Made by a program: the position numbers and the translations under genes. This document shows, one piece after another, positions 36,161-47,202 of a stretch of DNA of 64,000 nucleotides. Source of the stretch: Hyphochytrium catenoides (lineage: Eukaryota > Sar > Hyphochytriomycetes > Hyphochytriales > Hyphochytriaceae); assembly GCA_900088475.1 (NCBI GenBank), contig FLMG01003587.1:28528-92527 (forward strand). Direction: 5' to 3'. The notes below the pieces were generated by a model. That model had not been told where the DNA came from. It searched no databases and saw nothing but the letters and a program-made list of their open reading frames with translations. Numbering within the stretch: the first letter of the stretch is position 1; every line of letters starts with the position of its first letter.

Positions 36161-39100
36161 CTAGTCGACGAAAAATATGGTCAGGGTTGTAGCGATTGCA
36201 GTGACAACGGCGACGAGCGCAACGAAAGACAAGGTGGAGAAGTAGGGCATAATGTTCTTACCGCTGTAGCTCTTCGAAGGAGAGCCATGAGACTGCTGGC
36301 GCTGACCTTGCTGACCTAAGACAACGGCCAGGTGGTCAGGATTGGACTTGTCCAGCTCGAAGTGCTTTCTCGTTGGCCCAGCCAGGCCATGTTTAGGAGG
36401 AGACGGTATCGTCTTTAGCGTCCATCTCGAATTCCTTTCGTCCTCCTGGTAAGAGAGAAGTGGGCTAGTCTCTGGCCCTCTAGGTTCTGATGTCTTTTCC
36501 TTCTCTACCCGCTGGTATTGTGGAAGATGGCCCTTCATGGCCAAGAAGTCTGACCTCACGCCTGCGGCATTATCAACCAAATGCCCATCGCCATACTTGA
36601 CAGTGGGAATTGGTCCCATGACCTCTGTTGGCTGAGAGTCGTGGGCTAGGAAGTACGGCTCAGATATGTGCAGACGTGCTCCAGGGTGCTGGTTGGGGCC
36701 AAATTGCCGGCCCTCTCGCACTCCATGGTAGGAGGATTGGCCATGTTTATGGTTAAATTGCGGGTTCTTACGAAGGAAAAGGAGTGAAAGCAAAGATTGC
36801 AAGGCAAAGCAAGTGTTAGGTTCGGGCTTGGCAAACGTGACGCAGGGGGACGAAAGTGGTCAAAATTGAGAGCACCTGTAAGAAAAAAGAGTGACAAGTC
36901 TGCGCTTAGAGAAAGGATAGCTACCTGGATGAGAGACGCAGAGTCTGCGGTCTTCTTGACCAGCTGACTGTAGGTAATCTCAGATGAATCTTCGCCTATG
37001 AGCTCACCGAGCCGCTGCTCGGACATTTGGACGCCATATGTCTCTAGCTTCTTAGATATAACAGAAAGGGGCTAGAGACGACAGGAGATGCAGGAATTAA
37101 AAGACTGCGTAAAGGTCAAGGGGTGAGACAGGGGCTGACCTGCTTGAGGTGGACGCGAAGGCCAGTAGGTTCTGACCGCTCTTGCTTAAACTCTTGCTCT
37201 AATAACCTGGACAGGAGCAGGTGGAGGCTTAGCATCCGATTGAGAGGAGTAACTGGAAAGGTTAAGGAGCAGTGAGAGGACAACTTCTAGCTTGATNNNN
37301 NNNNNNNNNNNNNNNNNNNNNNNNNNNNNNNNNNNATGACGAACCTATTCTCCATCACTGCTTTTTCTATCCTCGTGATGTCTCTGAACCTGTTTCGTTC
37401 GTCCAGCGTTAGCTCTGAAAGGTTTATCGTGGGTTGGATAGTAGGCTTGGGCGTGGCAGTGAAGTCTCCCCAACTACTAGGTTTGTCTTTATCCTTGGTC
37501 GGGTCATACAGCCTTTTGTGAGGGACTGGTTGTGGCGAAGGCGACTGTTTTGATGGGTACGGAGATCAACGGAGCAAATATGTTGATTGAGCAGGTTTAG
37601 GGCTACTCAGCACCTTCGCACAGGGATTGGAAGTGGTATCCCAGAAAGGATTTTCACCGGGTTCACGACGCACGGAAGACATAATAAAGGAGATGCAGCT
37701 GGGCTATTGAAGATAGAGGTATGCAGTTCACGCTAACATCTCTGTTAAGGCAAGGGAGAAGGCTGAGAGAAAACGCACCTCGACTTCATTAAGTAGTTGG
37801 AAAGCATTGCGAAAGCGATGATAGCTGATCTCATTTTCGCCGCGAGAGTCACTCAGTCTAAACAGCTTCTCGGCATCATCAGGGCTAACCATATACTTCT
37901 CAGATAGCTGCTTCTTGAAGTTCTCCTGCACATATAGCACCATAGGGAGAAACAGAGGCATTAGCACGACGAGAGGAGGAGGCAACGGAGACGAGTGAGG
38001 AGAAATGGTAGCCAGCTGGAGGGATGATCGGGGTCTGAAGATTATCGCGGGGTTGTGCATAACGGGCATACCTTCTTGATAAAGCCAAACTCGTCTGGCT
38101 TGCATTCACGGAACAGTTCTAACAGAGCCCTACTAGAGTTATAGCTCCTCTGGTCCAAGACAGTCATGATCTTCATGGACGTGCGACGAGAGATAAGAAG
38201 TAAGCGTCAGGAGCATGAAACATGGACACCAGGATCGGGCTGAGTTGTTGCCGGTACCATATTTAGAAAATGATTCACGCTTAGCAGAAAAGGATTGAAG
38301 CTGTAGCAGAACACAAGCTAAGAATTGTGGGCTCCTTCCCGGTCAATGGCAGAATGATAGGATGAACTGGAAATAGATAGGTATTATACCTTCTTTTGAA
38401 CAGCGAGAAGCTTTTTGTCATCAGGATTGAGCTCGGACTCTGACTTTTTCTCCTTCTCGATGATGTTATTGTCTGACGGGCCTCGCTTAGGAGACTGCGA
38501 AGATTTCGAAGCGCCGGTAGGACTAGGGGCCCATTGTATGGGGTTGGGATTGTCGTGGTGCTTGATGCTGACTGCAGTTCCCTGGAACTTGGTGGGGCTA
38601 TGATAACCCATTGGGAGGCTAGTGTGTGAGGGTGACGGGGCATTTGCGACACCTTGTACGAACTCTCGAAAGTTAAGATCTCCGCTCCGATCCTTGTCTG
38701 CAACCTTCAGGATATATGGGGCTGCTGCTTCTTCCAGGTTCTGATTGCGCAGGACCGTACTAAGCTCCTCTTTCGTGATAACGCCTAACCGGCGAGGTTT
38801 AGTTTGATGACCCTTGAAGGCTACAGCCAAGGCTTTTGTTTACCGTTTCTATCGACGTCAACACTCTGAAAAGAACGACTATAGTGATGGTACTTGCGCG
38901 CTATGGCTTCAGACAGATGGTCCTTGATCTGCATCGAATAGTGTTCGGACTAGACGTGCGGTTGTGTTAGGCCTAGGGAGAGGCAATGTTTCCAGAGACT
39001 AGGCTTACCATCTCTTGTTGTCTATATGGAGAAAGTCCTTGGTGTTTTAGGGGAGATGGAAAACGTGGCATTTGATGGTTCTTCGTTGGAGAGGCGAGAG

Positions 39101-39242
39101 CTGCGCCACTCTTTGACAGAGGAGAGCCCAAAGCCTGACCTGGAAAAGCATTAGCAAGACCGGGTCTATAAGCCTGACCTGTCATCTGTCGGCTGGGGCT
39201 CCATCTGTCAAGCTCTCGGACGTAGCTGGCCTCGTCCTCCAT
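36161..39242 (-). CDS. EF-hand calcium-binding protein with C-terminal membrane anchor, interrupted by an assembly gap
   Basis: Exons (minus order): 39009-39242, 38844-38949, 38390-38784, 38072-38170, 37779-37925, 37614-37703, from 37544 into the gap, 37140-37252, 36925-37071, 36161-36766. Phases agree on both sides of the gap. The first EF-hand loop is rebuilt across a splice junction as 'DVDRNGVITKEE' (canonical D-x-D-x-N-G-x-I and Glu-12). A second canonical loop is 'DKDRSGDLNFRE'. 'DSRGENEISYHR' is a degenerate third with Arg at position 12. The N-terminus is rich in Ser-Pro sites. The last ~24 residues before the stop are hydrophobic ('FSTLSFVALVAVVTAIATTL'), giving a tail-anchored protein facing the cytosol. 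Family unknown; a calcium sensor on a membrane is the inference. The missing stretch inside exon 7 is of unknown true length. Confidence 0.75.
37297..37335. other. Assembly gap (39 N)
   Basis: A run of 39 undetermined bases. The flanks read as coding sequence of the EF-hand gene up to the left side (37336-37544) and as intron leading to a good acceptor on the other. The gap therefore hides the 3' end of one exon and its donor site. Confidence 1.
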
Positions 39243-41681
39243 AATGCAATGAGACGAGATTGGGAAACTCTACGTGGATAGATTGTTGGTACGCTGATGG
39301 CGTTCAATATATGAGCAAGCACACACTCTTCAAAGGGAGTGAAGTTCAACCATGGGACTATGCAGCAGTGGGCGACTCAAAACCAGAGATAAAGACGTCA
39401 ATAAAGAGCTTGAAAGGATGGACAAGAAAGAATGGGAAAGGGAGAGGAAGGGAAAGGAGAGCAACAGGTCAACCAACGGACCAAGGGGAAAGTGCGACAA
39501 GAGACCGAAAGAGAGAGAGAGAGAGTTAAATGAGAGGGAAGTCAGAGAATAACAAGGACCAAAGTGGTCGAGGGCAAGATCTATCAATGCTTTATCAAAT
39601 ATTGGGACGCACGCAGAGAGGGCTGTGGATAGTCTCAAGCCAGAAGCCAAGGCGTTCGATGGCTAGCGGCGTCTGCCATTCAAAGTACGAGCGGAGCTCT
39701 TGAAGTTAACGCTGGTGCGAACCTCCCATCATCGCCTCTCAATGTACTGTCCCAGCGACAAGCAGCCAAACTTTCAGAATCACGTGGGTCGTTACATGTA
39801 GACCTATCGTGGATCCGCCCCTATTGATCAGTAACATGGGTGGTAGGTGTGTTGGATATTCCAAATGTATCACCAAACATCCAAACATCAGAACCCATAC
39901 CTCGATTGCACTAATTTGTACAAAGCACCTATCATAAGGACATAACTCCTTACTGAGGGTATATACTTTATGGCAGCTTAGCGAGAAGCTTGACCTGCTA
40001 AGGAACGCGTTCAATCGTGCTGGCTCAGACCACGCCTTCCTTGCTATGTCTGACCTACTAGGCTTGTCATTCAACGACTTTGAGGAGCCTAGTAGATTTA
40101 TCTAGCTTCTTGATTGGTAATGCTCTGGCTCGGGTGGCAAATGCCACACAGTGAGTCTGCTATCAAGGTCTCAGCCCTCGGTCATAATGCCCCTGACGAT
40201 TTGCTGTTTGTCCCTTCTTCTGCCCCGGCTCGTCGGCTCCAAGGTGGCAGTCTAGGACACAGAACACGTTATGGACGTAGATCCTACTACTAGTATGCTC
40301 CTTTGTTACCGACAGTGCATATATATGCATATTTATATACTGAGAGGACCGAAGGGTGGCTCGCTTTGATGCTTAATTCTGCACAAGTACGGGAGGCATG
40401 TATTTTCATGGAAACAAGGCTCCCTTTTTTTTTATAAAAAATTGAAACTAGGCTTATTATTAGGCTTCTCAAATTAAGGGATCATATCTATAGACAGATT
40501 TATTTACTGAGACAACCGGACTTCCAGCAGATGAAGGGCAAAGGGCTGAGCTCCCGAGCCGTGTCTAGGAAGCGAGAAAATTGAAGGTCTACCGTATTAT
40601 TGACTCTTCGAGGTAGACTCGAACCTTCCAAAGTAGCCATTCTATATGACAACCTCCTAGTTAGTACTCGATAAAATACCAGCATCATGCCTTCTTATTA
40701 GTTACGCTGGCACTTCTTACACCTTTCTTTGATTTTCCGCAATGTCTTGCACTGTAAATCTTACAAGATTCGGAAGTCCTAGTCGAGAAGACCCCTCCCA
40801 AGATCACCGTTTTGCCTTTACACGCACACCTGTCTCACACCGGAAAGCTTCAGTCGGTTCTCAAGATAACTCTTCTATCCCTGGATATTTTATAAACAGT
40901 TTGTTCATCATTCCTGCCGCTAAATAACAGGGGCCTAACGTTATTGCCCCATGGTCTCTGTTGATGAGATGTGACTGCGTACCTCCTTGGCGACATGCAG
41001 GGATAGATGGCCTGCTACTGGTCAAGAGGGAAGACACAACGTACAGGCCAAAGTGCAGTCCGACGTCTGCGTAGATGCAACTGGGTCAATACCTCGTTCT
41101 ATTATAGAATGTGGACCAAGGAGGCTACCGCTTTTTCAGATTATTACTACTTTCATTCCGGATCACGTGGATGCAGGAGCAGATAACTGCTAACGTATTA
41201 TTTTGACCAATCGTGACGAATGTCGTTCTTGGTTGCTGTTCCCCTTGTTCTACTGTAGTTCTAATCATCCTCAAAAGACTTCAGGCAGCATTGCAGTCCA
41301 TGCAGTCCATGCAGGAACCTGGAAAGTGAAAAGCCCCGAAAACTGATCGATAGTTCTATTGCTCTCTCCAGTTCCACGGTCGTGAACCTTACGTGATGCA
41401 ATCACAGAACCTGCTTTTGGTCCTTTTGCGTTAACAGAGGAGAAGCCATAATCATCTAGAGGAGGATAGTGCTATTACTAGCTTAACTAAAGGAAAGCTG
41501 AGGGCTGTCTGGGTGAAAGCAGAGGAAAGAAAGGCCGCGCCTGCAGTGCGTAGAACTGTGCTGTGGGTCTGTGGGGCTTCCGTCCTCATTTGAGATTTTG
41601 AGGCTCTCAGACTCCTGCCTCCTAGCATACAATTTGTAGGTTCTGAGAAGAAATAGCCCGTCGTGTAAGCCCATAGCTACC
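39243..41681. other. 2.4 kb intergenic region between divergent genes
   Basis: It separates the EF-hand gene start (-) from the first alpha/beta hydrolase (+). Only short frames without likeness to known proteins occur. The first 300 nt include a purine-rich tract (own entry). A small tandem repeat (TGCAGTCCAT, about 2.5 copies) lies near 41291-41315. No tRNA or mobile element was recognised. Confidence 0.4.
39413..39549 (+). repeat. Purine-rich tract with (GA)n microsatellite
   Basis: About 137 nt in which A and G predominate on the plus strand, with a perfect alternating GA run at 39511-39525. It sits 170-310 nt upstream of the EF-hand start codon, where such a GA/CT tract could influence nucleosome positioning. 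Frames through it are low-complexity Lys/Arg/Glu and not believed. Confidence 0.6.
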
Positions 41682-42740
41682 ATGTCAGCATTTGGGAAAG
41701 CCCTCTTTAACTTTGCTCAGAGTGCCCGACTGAAGCGGACCAAGTTGCATCTGAAGCAGGTGCAGATTGGGAACCATGTGTGTACGTATCTAGACAGTCA
41801 ACCAGATGGTTACTCAGCGACACCTACAGATGCATCGAAAACGGACATTGTAGCCATGATTCACGGCTTCTCTTCCGATAAGCTTTCCTGGGCTGAACTA
41901 TACCATCCCCTCGCGCAGCTTTCCAAGAAGGAGGGTAGGGCGGTAAGAGTCCTTATCCCAGACCTCTTAGGTCATGGAGATACGACACCTCAGCCTGCTG
42001 ATGGAGATTATCGGATCCCGACTCAAGTTGAATTCGTTGAAAAGTTCTTCCAGGCAGTACTCGGTGATGCCAGACTTCACCTTATTGGCACGTCAATGGG
42101 TGGCTTTATTGTCGGCATATTTGCCGCTACGTATCCTCAAAGACTTCACTCCCTCTCTATGTTATGCCCTGCTGGCGTCAAGGCTCCAGAGAAGTCGGTG
42201 CTGGTGAAGGTTAAGGAAGAGACTGGCCAAAATGTGCTAATTCCAGCTGATGAAGGAGAAATGAAGGCGATGATTCATTATATCTTTGAACGACCACCGT
42301 GGCTTCCCAAGCCCGTCCTTCGGCACATGATCGCCCTGAGAAATGAAAGACAGGAGATAATAACGAAGATCATGGAAGATCTGATCCAGTCGCCGCAGCT
42401 AAACAACTATCTACGGAACATACAATGTCCCACGGCTTTGCTTTGGGGCAAGAGTGACAAGATTATTGATGTGAGCTCGGTAGAGGTCTTCAAAGCTGAG
42501 ATGAGGACACTAGAGATACTAGAAATCTATGAAGGCTGCGGTCACGCGATTGCTTTGGAAAGACCATTGGATTGTGCAAAAGGTATCATGAAGGTAATAC
42601 AGAAAGCAAGGTCTCTACCCGCCCCTGCCAATGAGCTTCCTGTCGGAGCACCAGCCACCCTTAATGACGTGGAACTACTGGAAGATCCTGAGGCTCAAAA
42701 CGAGAAGGTTGCACTGGAAGCCACAGGTATTGCGGGTTAG
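41682..42740 (+). CDS. ABHD6-like alpha/beta hydrolase (copy A), intronless
   Basis: Serine hydrolase of the alpha/beta-hydrolase fold, closest by motif order to the monoacylglycerol lipase ABHD6 group; 352 aa in one exon. The oxyanion-hole HGF is at 61-63, the nucleophile elbow is 'GTSMGG' with Ser138, the acid is Asp259 in 'LLWGKSDKIID' and the base is His288 in 'GCGHAIALERP', so the triad is complete. 'PDLLGHG' (93-99) is the usual strand-4 block. The region between Ser and Asp ('ERPPWLPKPVL') is the lid. No signal peptide; a weakly hydrophobic, basic N-terminus could attach to membrane. Substrate is unknown (monoglyceride or other lipid ester by analogy). A paralogue lies 2.8 kb downstream on the same strand. 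The stop is 44 nt from the stop of the convergent basic-protein gene. Confidence 0.9.
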   Translation: MSAFGKALFNFAQSARLKRTKLHLKQVQIGNHVCTYLDSQPDGYSATPTDASKTDIVAMIHGFSSDKLSWAELYHPLAQLSKKEGRAVRVLIPDLLGHGDTTPQPADGDYRIPTQVEFVEKFFQAVLGDARLHLIGTSMGGFIVGIFAATYPQRLHSLSMLCPAGVKAPEKSVLVKVKEETGQNVLIPADEGEMKAMIHYIFERPPWLPKPVLRHMIALRNERQEIITKIMEDLIQSPQLNNYLRNIQCPTALLWGKSDKIIDVSSVEVFKAEMRTLEILEIYEGCGHAIALERPLDCAKGIMKVIQKARSLPAPANELPVGAPATLNDVELLEDPEAQNEKVALEATGIAG

Positions 42741-42784
42741 TAAAGGGGCCAATGACGCAGAGCAAATCCATTTTTCAAGGGCGG

Positions 42785-43871
42785 TCAGGAGTTGGTCTTC
42801 TGAAGTCTAGTTCTGAGCTTCTTCATGAGCTGTGCACGTTGAGTTTGCCCAAAACCCAATTGGCTCTTGGCAAGCTCATTCTTTGAGATTTCTTCAGACC
42901 TGGAATGTGTTGGGCATATTTAGGCGAGAGGAGACTAAGTCTTCTCATCATGCTTCCACTTAAGACTATTGTACTGCACTTACGCTTTGACGTCTTGGGT
43001 TAGCTATAGGTTAGCGGTGGTAGCGATTGCTTTGTAAACATAATGATAACGACTTATATTTTCAATGGGACGATCCACGCACCTTGTGATTCTCCTTTAC
43101 TTTCTTATCAACAGTCTCCGTTATCTGCTCAGTTACCTGCGCCGTGTTAAGACGGGTCAATAGGAGTTGGCAGAACAACAGCCAAGACTTCCTGTTCATC
43201 TTAGGGCTACAAGTATACCTCGTCAAATCCTCGAATGGCATCATTCAGTACAGAGACCACATCCATAAGCCTATGACTAATCTTAGCAAATGCCTTGTTG
43301 GACTTCTTGAGGGCTTTACGATAGATAGCTGGCATCCACCAACGACCATCAGTATGAATAAGTTGACCCGTAAGGGCAGCAAGAGGAACATGTTCGTCAG
43401 TTCATTGAAAATTCAAGATGTGCCGGCAAGCATGCGGTAGTACATACCCTGATGTGCTTCCTTGTAGTCGATCTCCCCACCTGCCGAAGGGGAGCACCGA
43501 AGAGGCTGGGCCATGGTCTGGGGGTTAAAATGGTTCGGCACGCTCCTTCTACCATGACGGTCGCTCTTTATTTGACGTCCCAGGTGCTTTGGGGACTTCT
43601 CCGTTGCCATTTCACGGAGAAGGATTTGTGCTACTGCTGCTGGGTTTATGGCCCCTGAGTCTTCTTTCCAGAGACCAGCTACTTGCTTTTTCCTGGTTCC
43701 GGGTAGGTGCCCATTGTCGTTCACAACTCTTGCTCGATCACGCCGGCACCTCGTCGTCGCTGCGGAGACTCTAGAGCTACTTTTGCTCTTCGTCGACACC
43801 TTGGTGGCAGCTTTCTTCTGGCGCTTGTGGCGGGTTCTAGTGGCTATTCCATCACTTCCTGATGATGCCAT
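42785..43871 (-). CDS. Basic, coiled-coil protein of unknown function, 5 exons including a 20-nt microexon
   Basis: Not recognised. Exons (minus order): 43448-43871, 43219-43328, 43083-43136, 42984-43003, 42785-42899; every phase agrees, giving 240 aa. The N-terminal ~50 residues are strongly basic ('TRHKRQKKAATKVSTKSKSS'), resembling a nuclear localisation or nucleic-acid-binding tail. After a Pro-rich middle, residues about 135-240 are helical with heptads ('NKAFAKISHRLMDVVSVLND', 'QITETVDKKVKENHK', 'QLMKKLRTRLQ') and predict a coiled coil. The 20-nt exon 4 encodes 'LTQDVK' and is the only piece that reconciles the frames on both sides. The gene sits between the two hydrolase paralogues on the opposite strand, so it was either trapped in or excluded from their duplication. 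A nuclear role is inference. Confidence 0.72.
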
Positions 43872-45528
43872 CTTGCTTTAATAATGTTTGGCAATCTTCT
43901 CCAAAATCAGAATTAGCGACACGTCTTAGCTATGTCGCTGCTTTGTCGCAGTCATTGTCCCTATATACTTCCGTACGGCAGACACTATTATCATCACTAC
44001 TAATTAGCCATGAACCCTTATAAATTGTCGATCGACAAAGTCTACCAGAAGAAATGTCAACTCACGCTCTCACTACACTTTATCAACTCTACAACGTTGC
44101 CCACGGTGTTAACTTGTGTGTCCCTGATCTGGTTAGGGCCACCGCCTCTACCATCTGAAGTCCATAGCTAGCCTGATTGATGATCTATATGTTGTTGGTC
44201 GCCACAACAGACCTTACCTTGCGTTCTTCTTGTTCTTACTCTTAGCCTACTAGCCGAGCTGCAAGACTTGTCCTATCAACAAAACGGCAAGAGTACTCGC
44301 TCCTCTGTGAACGTGGACCGTTTCCTCCTGTGGTCGTTGCTTGACCCATTCACAACAGTGAAGCACTACTAAGGCCAGTTGTAGCAGAAGGACTGAGGAT
44401 GGGTCGCCGCCACAGCTTGAAGTCCCCCAACGTAGAAAGAAGGACTTATCACTTGAATGGAATATTAGATATGGAGGCGGTGCCACAGGCTACCAGCTTG
44501 GTCTTCTTCTTCTCACTCCTGGACAGGGACGAGCTAAATCTATACCAACAGAACAACCACTAGCTACTGGTAGTAGCAGCCATAGACTTCATTCTATCTG
44601 TGGCAAACTCCAATCTCTTTCTCTAATTGCGCACGGTTCTCAAACCTGAATCGAGATTCTTTTGCAGCTAATCAGGATGATCAGGTTCGGAACAACCCCA
44701 AAATCATTTGTGGAATCATCGCCTAGTTTATCACCATATCTTCCTCTCCTCGCTCTCTTCAACTCTGTTGAGGGCCAAGAAGCTGAGCTGAAATATTTTG
44801 ATTCAAAGTGTTGACGAAAAGCCTTCCGAGCTATTTGTGAAGCACAGAGATTGGTCCCCCAGGACTCTGACAATTTGAGTACAGTTGTGTGTCTTGGACC
44901 CTCTGCGAGAGTGATGTAATGGCGGTACTTAGAGTGGTGGCCTCGGAGGTCACTTGGTCGTCCGTTACATACTCCGTTACGGTGCGATAACTTTCGCGAA
45001 AGAAACCCACCATGGGAAGTTTCGTCACTCTCATTGACAGCGAAGGTGTAAAGAATGGAACTACCTAATGAAATCAACTGGATTCTTTGCAGGCCTCAAG
45101 GATCTGTTGAGGTGAGGTCTGCACTTACTTTTCGTTCTACAAACGGCTGCCGCCAGTTCGCATCACTAAAACTGTTATGATAATGAAGCTGTGAGTGAAG
45201 TCTATGAAACAGACTGGCAAATGCTCTCAGGCGAGAGCCTGGCCCATCCGGCCTGCGTTTCACAGGCCATCACCTTGGCTGGATGGACAGCTGCCAGCCG
45301 CAATGGTGCGATGATCTTGGGAATAGATGTGGCGGCGGCAGTTGACGTTTTATATGATCTGATTTGATGTCACTGAACTTGCATGCTCCGAAGAGTGGCG
45401 TCCAACCACGCACGGCTCTTGCCCGGCACTTTGTCAGATAAGAATCGTCCTCCTGAAGTCGAGTCACAGTGGGTTCACCTAGATACTATAGGGAGTCTCC
45501 AGCTTGTCGTCTGGCCAAGGCAAAGACA
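43872..45528. other. 1.66 kb intergenic region
   Basis: It lies between the start of the basic-protein gene (-) and the second hydrolase (+) and so carries both promoters. Minus-strand frames around 44.25-44.5 and 44.64-45.08 kb have no recognisable product or phase partners. No obvious remnant of a third hydrolase copy was seen. Confidence 0.35.
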
Positions 45529-46521
45529 ATGTCCCCAACCTTCGGCAAGCTACTGTTAGGATTCTATCAAGGGCTGGACATGCGACGATGTGGCCTACAT
45601 AAGAAAAAGCAACGGGTTGAAGAATACACCTACACTTACCTTGACAGCCAAAGAAAAAATCCAAGCTCCGTCAGTGATGATGGAAAAGAGGACGTCGTGG
45701 TACACGTCCATGGCTTCGGAGCTGATAGCGCATCCATGCTCAAACTTCATGTGGCTCTAGCAAACCTCTACCGTAAGGGCTACAAGGTAGGAAACCCTGC
45801 TGGTGCAGGGACTGCAAAGAATCGAAGGCAATTACGAGCCATTATCCCCGACCTGTTAGGGCACGGAGAGACCACTCCTGACCCTGCTGACGGAGATTTT
45901 TCAGTAGCTAAGCAGGTTGAGTACCTCAACAAGTTTCTCCAGAACGTCATCGGTGACGCAAAGTTTCACCTTGTGGGTACCTCTATGGGCGGTTTTATTG
46001 CTGGCACTTATGCTGCCACCTATCCAGATCATTGCCTTTCTCTCACCTTCCTTTGCCCCGCGGGGCTCAACTCTCCGAAGACCACTCCTTATGTGGAGCT
46101 TCGCCAGCAGACTGGAAGGAATATATTACTGCCTAAAGACCTCGCTCAGATGAGGGAAATGTTCAACTATCTCTTCCACAGGCAGCCTTGGATACCAGGC
46201 CCGGTCCAGAAGGAAATGCTTCGAGTCAGACTTGAAAGGATGGAGGTATTGAAAAAGATAGCAGCGGACCTCTTGGCGTCTCCCAAACTCGACGAACGGC
46301 GCTTAAGTGCCATAGCCGTACCAACAATTGTTCTTTGGGGAGAGAAGGATCAAATCATCTCTCCCAGCTGCGTGGATGTGCTAAGGGAAGGACTCCAGCA
46401 CCTGAAATTGGTTGAGGTGTACGAAGACTGCGGGCATGTAATAGCGATGGAGAGGCCACTACAATGTGCTAATGCCATTCTCACCCTTATTCGCAACGCA
46501 CCTGAGGGGATAGACCAGTGA
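45529..46521 (+). CDS. ABHD6-like alpha/beta hydrolase (copy B), intronless
   Basis: Tandem paralogue of the hydrolase at 41682; 330 aa in one exon. I start at ATG 45529 (MSPTFGKLLL) because it lines up with the start of copy A (MSAFGKALFN); the frame is open 60 nt further but without an ATG. Triad: Ser152 in 'GTSMGG', Asp273 in 'LWGEKDQII', His302 in 'DCGHVIAMERP'. Oxyanion HGF is at 61-63. Between HGF and 'PDLLGHG' it carries a Gly/Ala-rich insertion (about residues 84-101, 'YKVGNPAGAGTAKNRR') absent from copy A. Blocks around the nucleophile and the C-terminus are nearly identical between copies, while lid regions differ, which suggests altered substrate preference. Membrane-lipid esterase activity is inferred from the family. 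Confidence 0.9.
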   Translation: MSPTFGKLLLGFYQGLDMRRCGLHKKKQRVEEYTYTYLDSQRKNPSSVSDDGKEDVVVHVHGFGADSASMLKLHVALANLYRKGYKVGNPAGAGTAKNRRQLRAIIPDLLGHGETTPDPADGDFSVAKQVEYLNKFLQNVIGDAKFHLVGTSMGGFIAGTYAATYPDHCLSLTFLCPAGLNSPKTTPYVELRQQTGRNILLPKDLAQMREMFNYLFHRQPWIPGPVQKEMLRVRLERMEVLKKIAADLLASPKLDERRLSAIAVPTIVLWGEKDQIISPSCVDVLREGLQHLKLVEVYEDCGHVIAMERPLQCANAILTLIRNAPEGIDQ

Positions 46522-47202
46522 TAAAAAATGGCTTATCTAATAGTAGGTTAATATGAACATTCGCTGAGAACCCAAGTAAAAAGACAAAGAGCAACTCAGG
46601 CGCGGAGTAATAGGAACCACACTAGCCCCACAACTTGATAGGATCTGTTCCTACATCAGGAAGTAGTCATTGGGGTTGATCACAAGCAAAGGGCTCAATT
46701 AACAGAGCGACCTAGTTTGCCACACGGACACCAAACATGCTGGACAAAGAAGCAGTTCTGGCAGCAGAATGCAATCCGCCTTCATTGCAATTATAGGGCC
46801 TAACAGGTCCCATCCCGTCTACTTTGTTGGAGGCTGCCTGTTGGACTGGACCGGGGTAAAGAGGAGAAGTTGTTGTGCCCATGGGGGAACGGATGGTGTT
46901 CATGTCACGGCCAATCGCATATAGTCAATGGACAGAGGGAGTGAGGCCACAAAAGGATCCAGGCAGAGAAGAACCTTTACACACTACTACTAACGATTCG
47001 CTCAGTCTAGCCCTTCTAAACTTCCATTCTTTTAGACGAGGAATGGAGACAGCCTTGTGCTTCTTCCTTGCTGCTTTGCCTCGCCCCTGGCAGCCTTTCC
47101 TAGCTATCTGTCGTGAGGAGGTAATAACAGGGTAAGAGGATTCTCAAGGCAACATATCCTGAACGTTATATATAGTTCGGCGCCCTCTTCTCCCGCCACC
47201 TT
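46522..47202. other. 681 nt convergent intergenic region
   Basis: It separates the stop of hydrolase B (+) from the stop of membrane protein copy A (-). Small frames on both strands (for example 46712-46903, minus, 63 codons) have no recognisable product. Confidence 0.35.

Noticed and set aside
40590-40660. A tRNA-like stretch on the minus strand around GGTTCGAGTC
   Set aside because: The T-loop pattern is present but the T-stem does not pair over five bases, and no acceptor or D stem could be formed.
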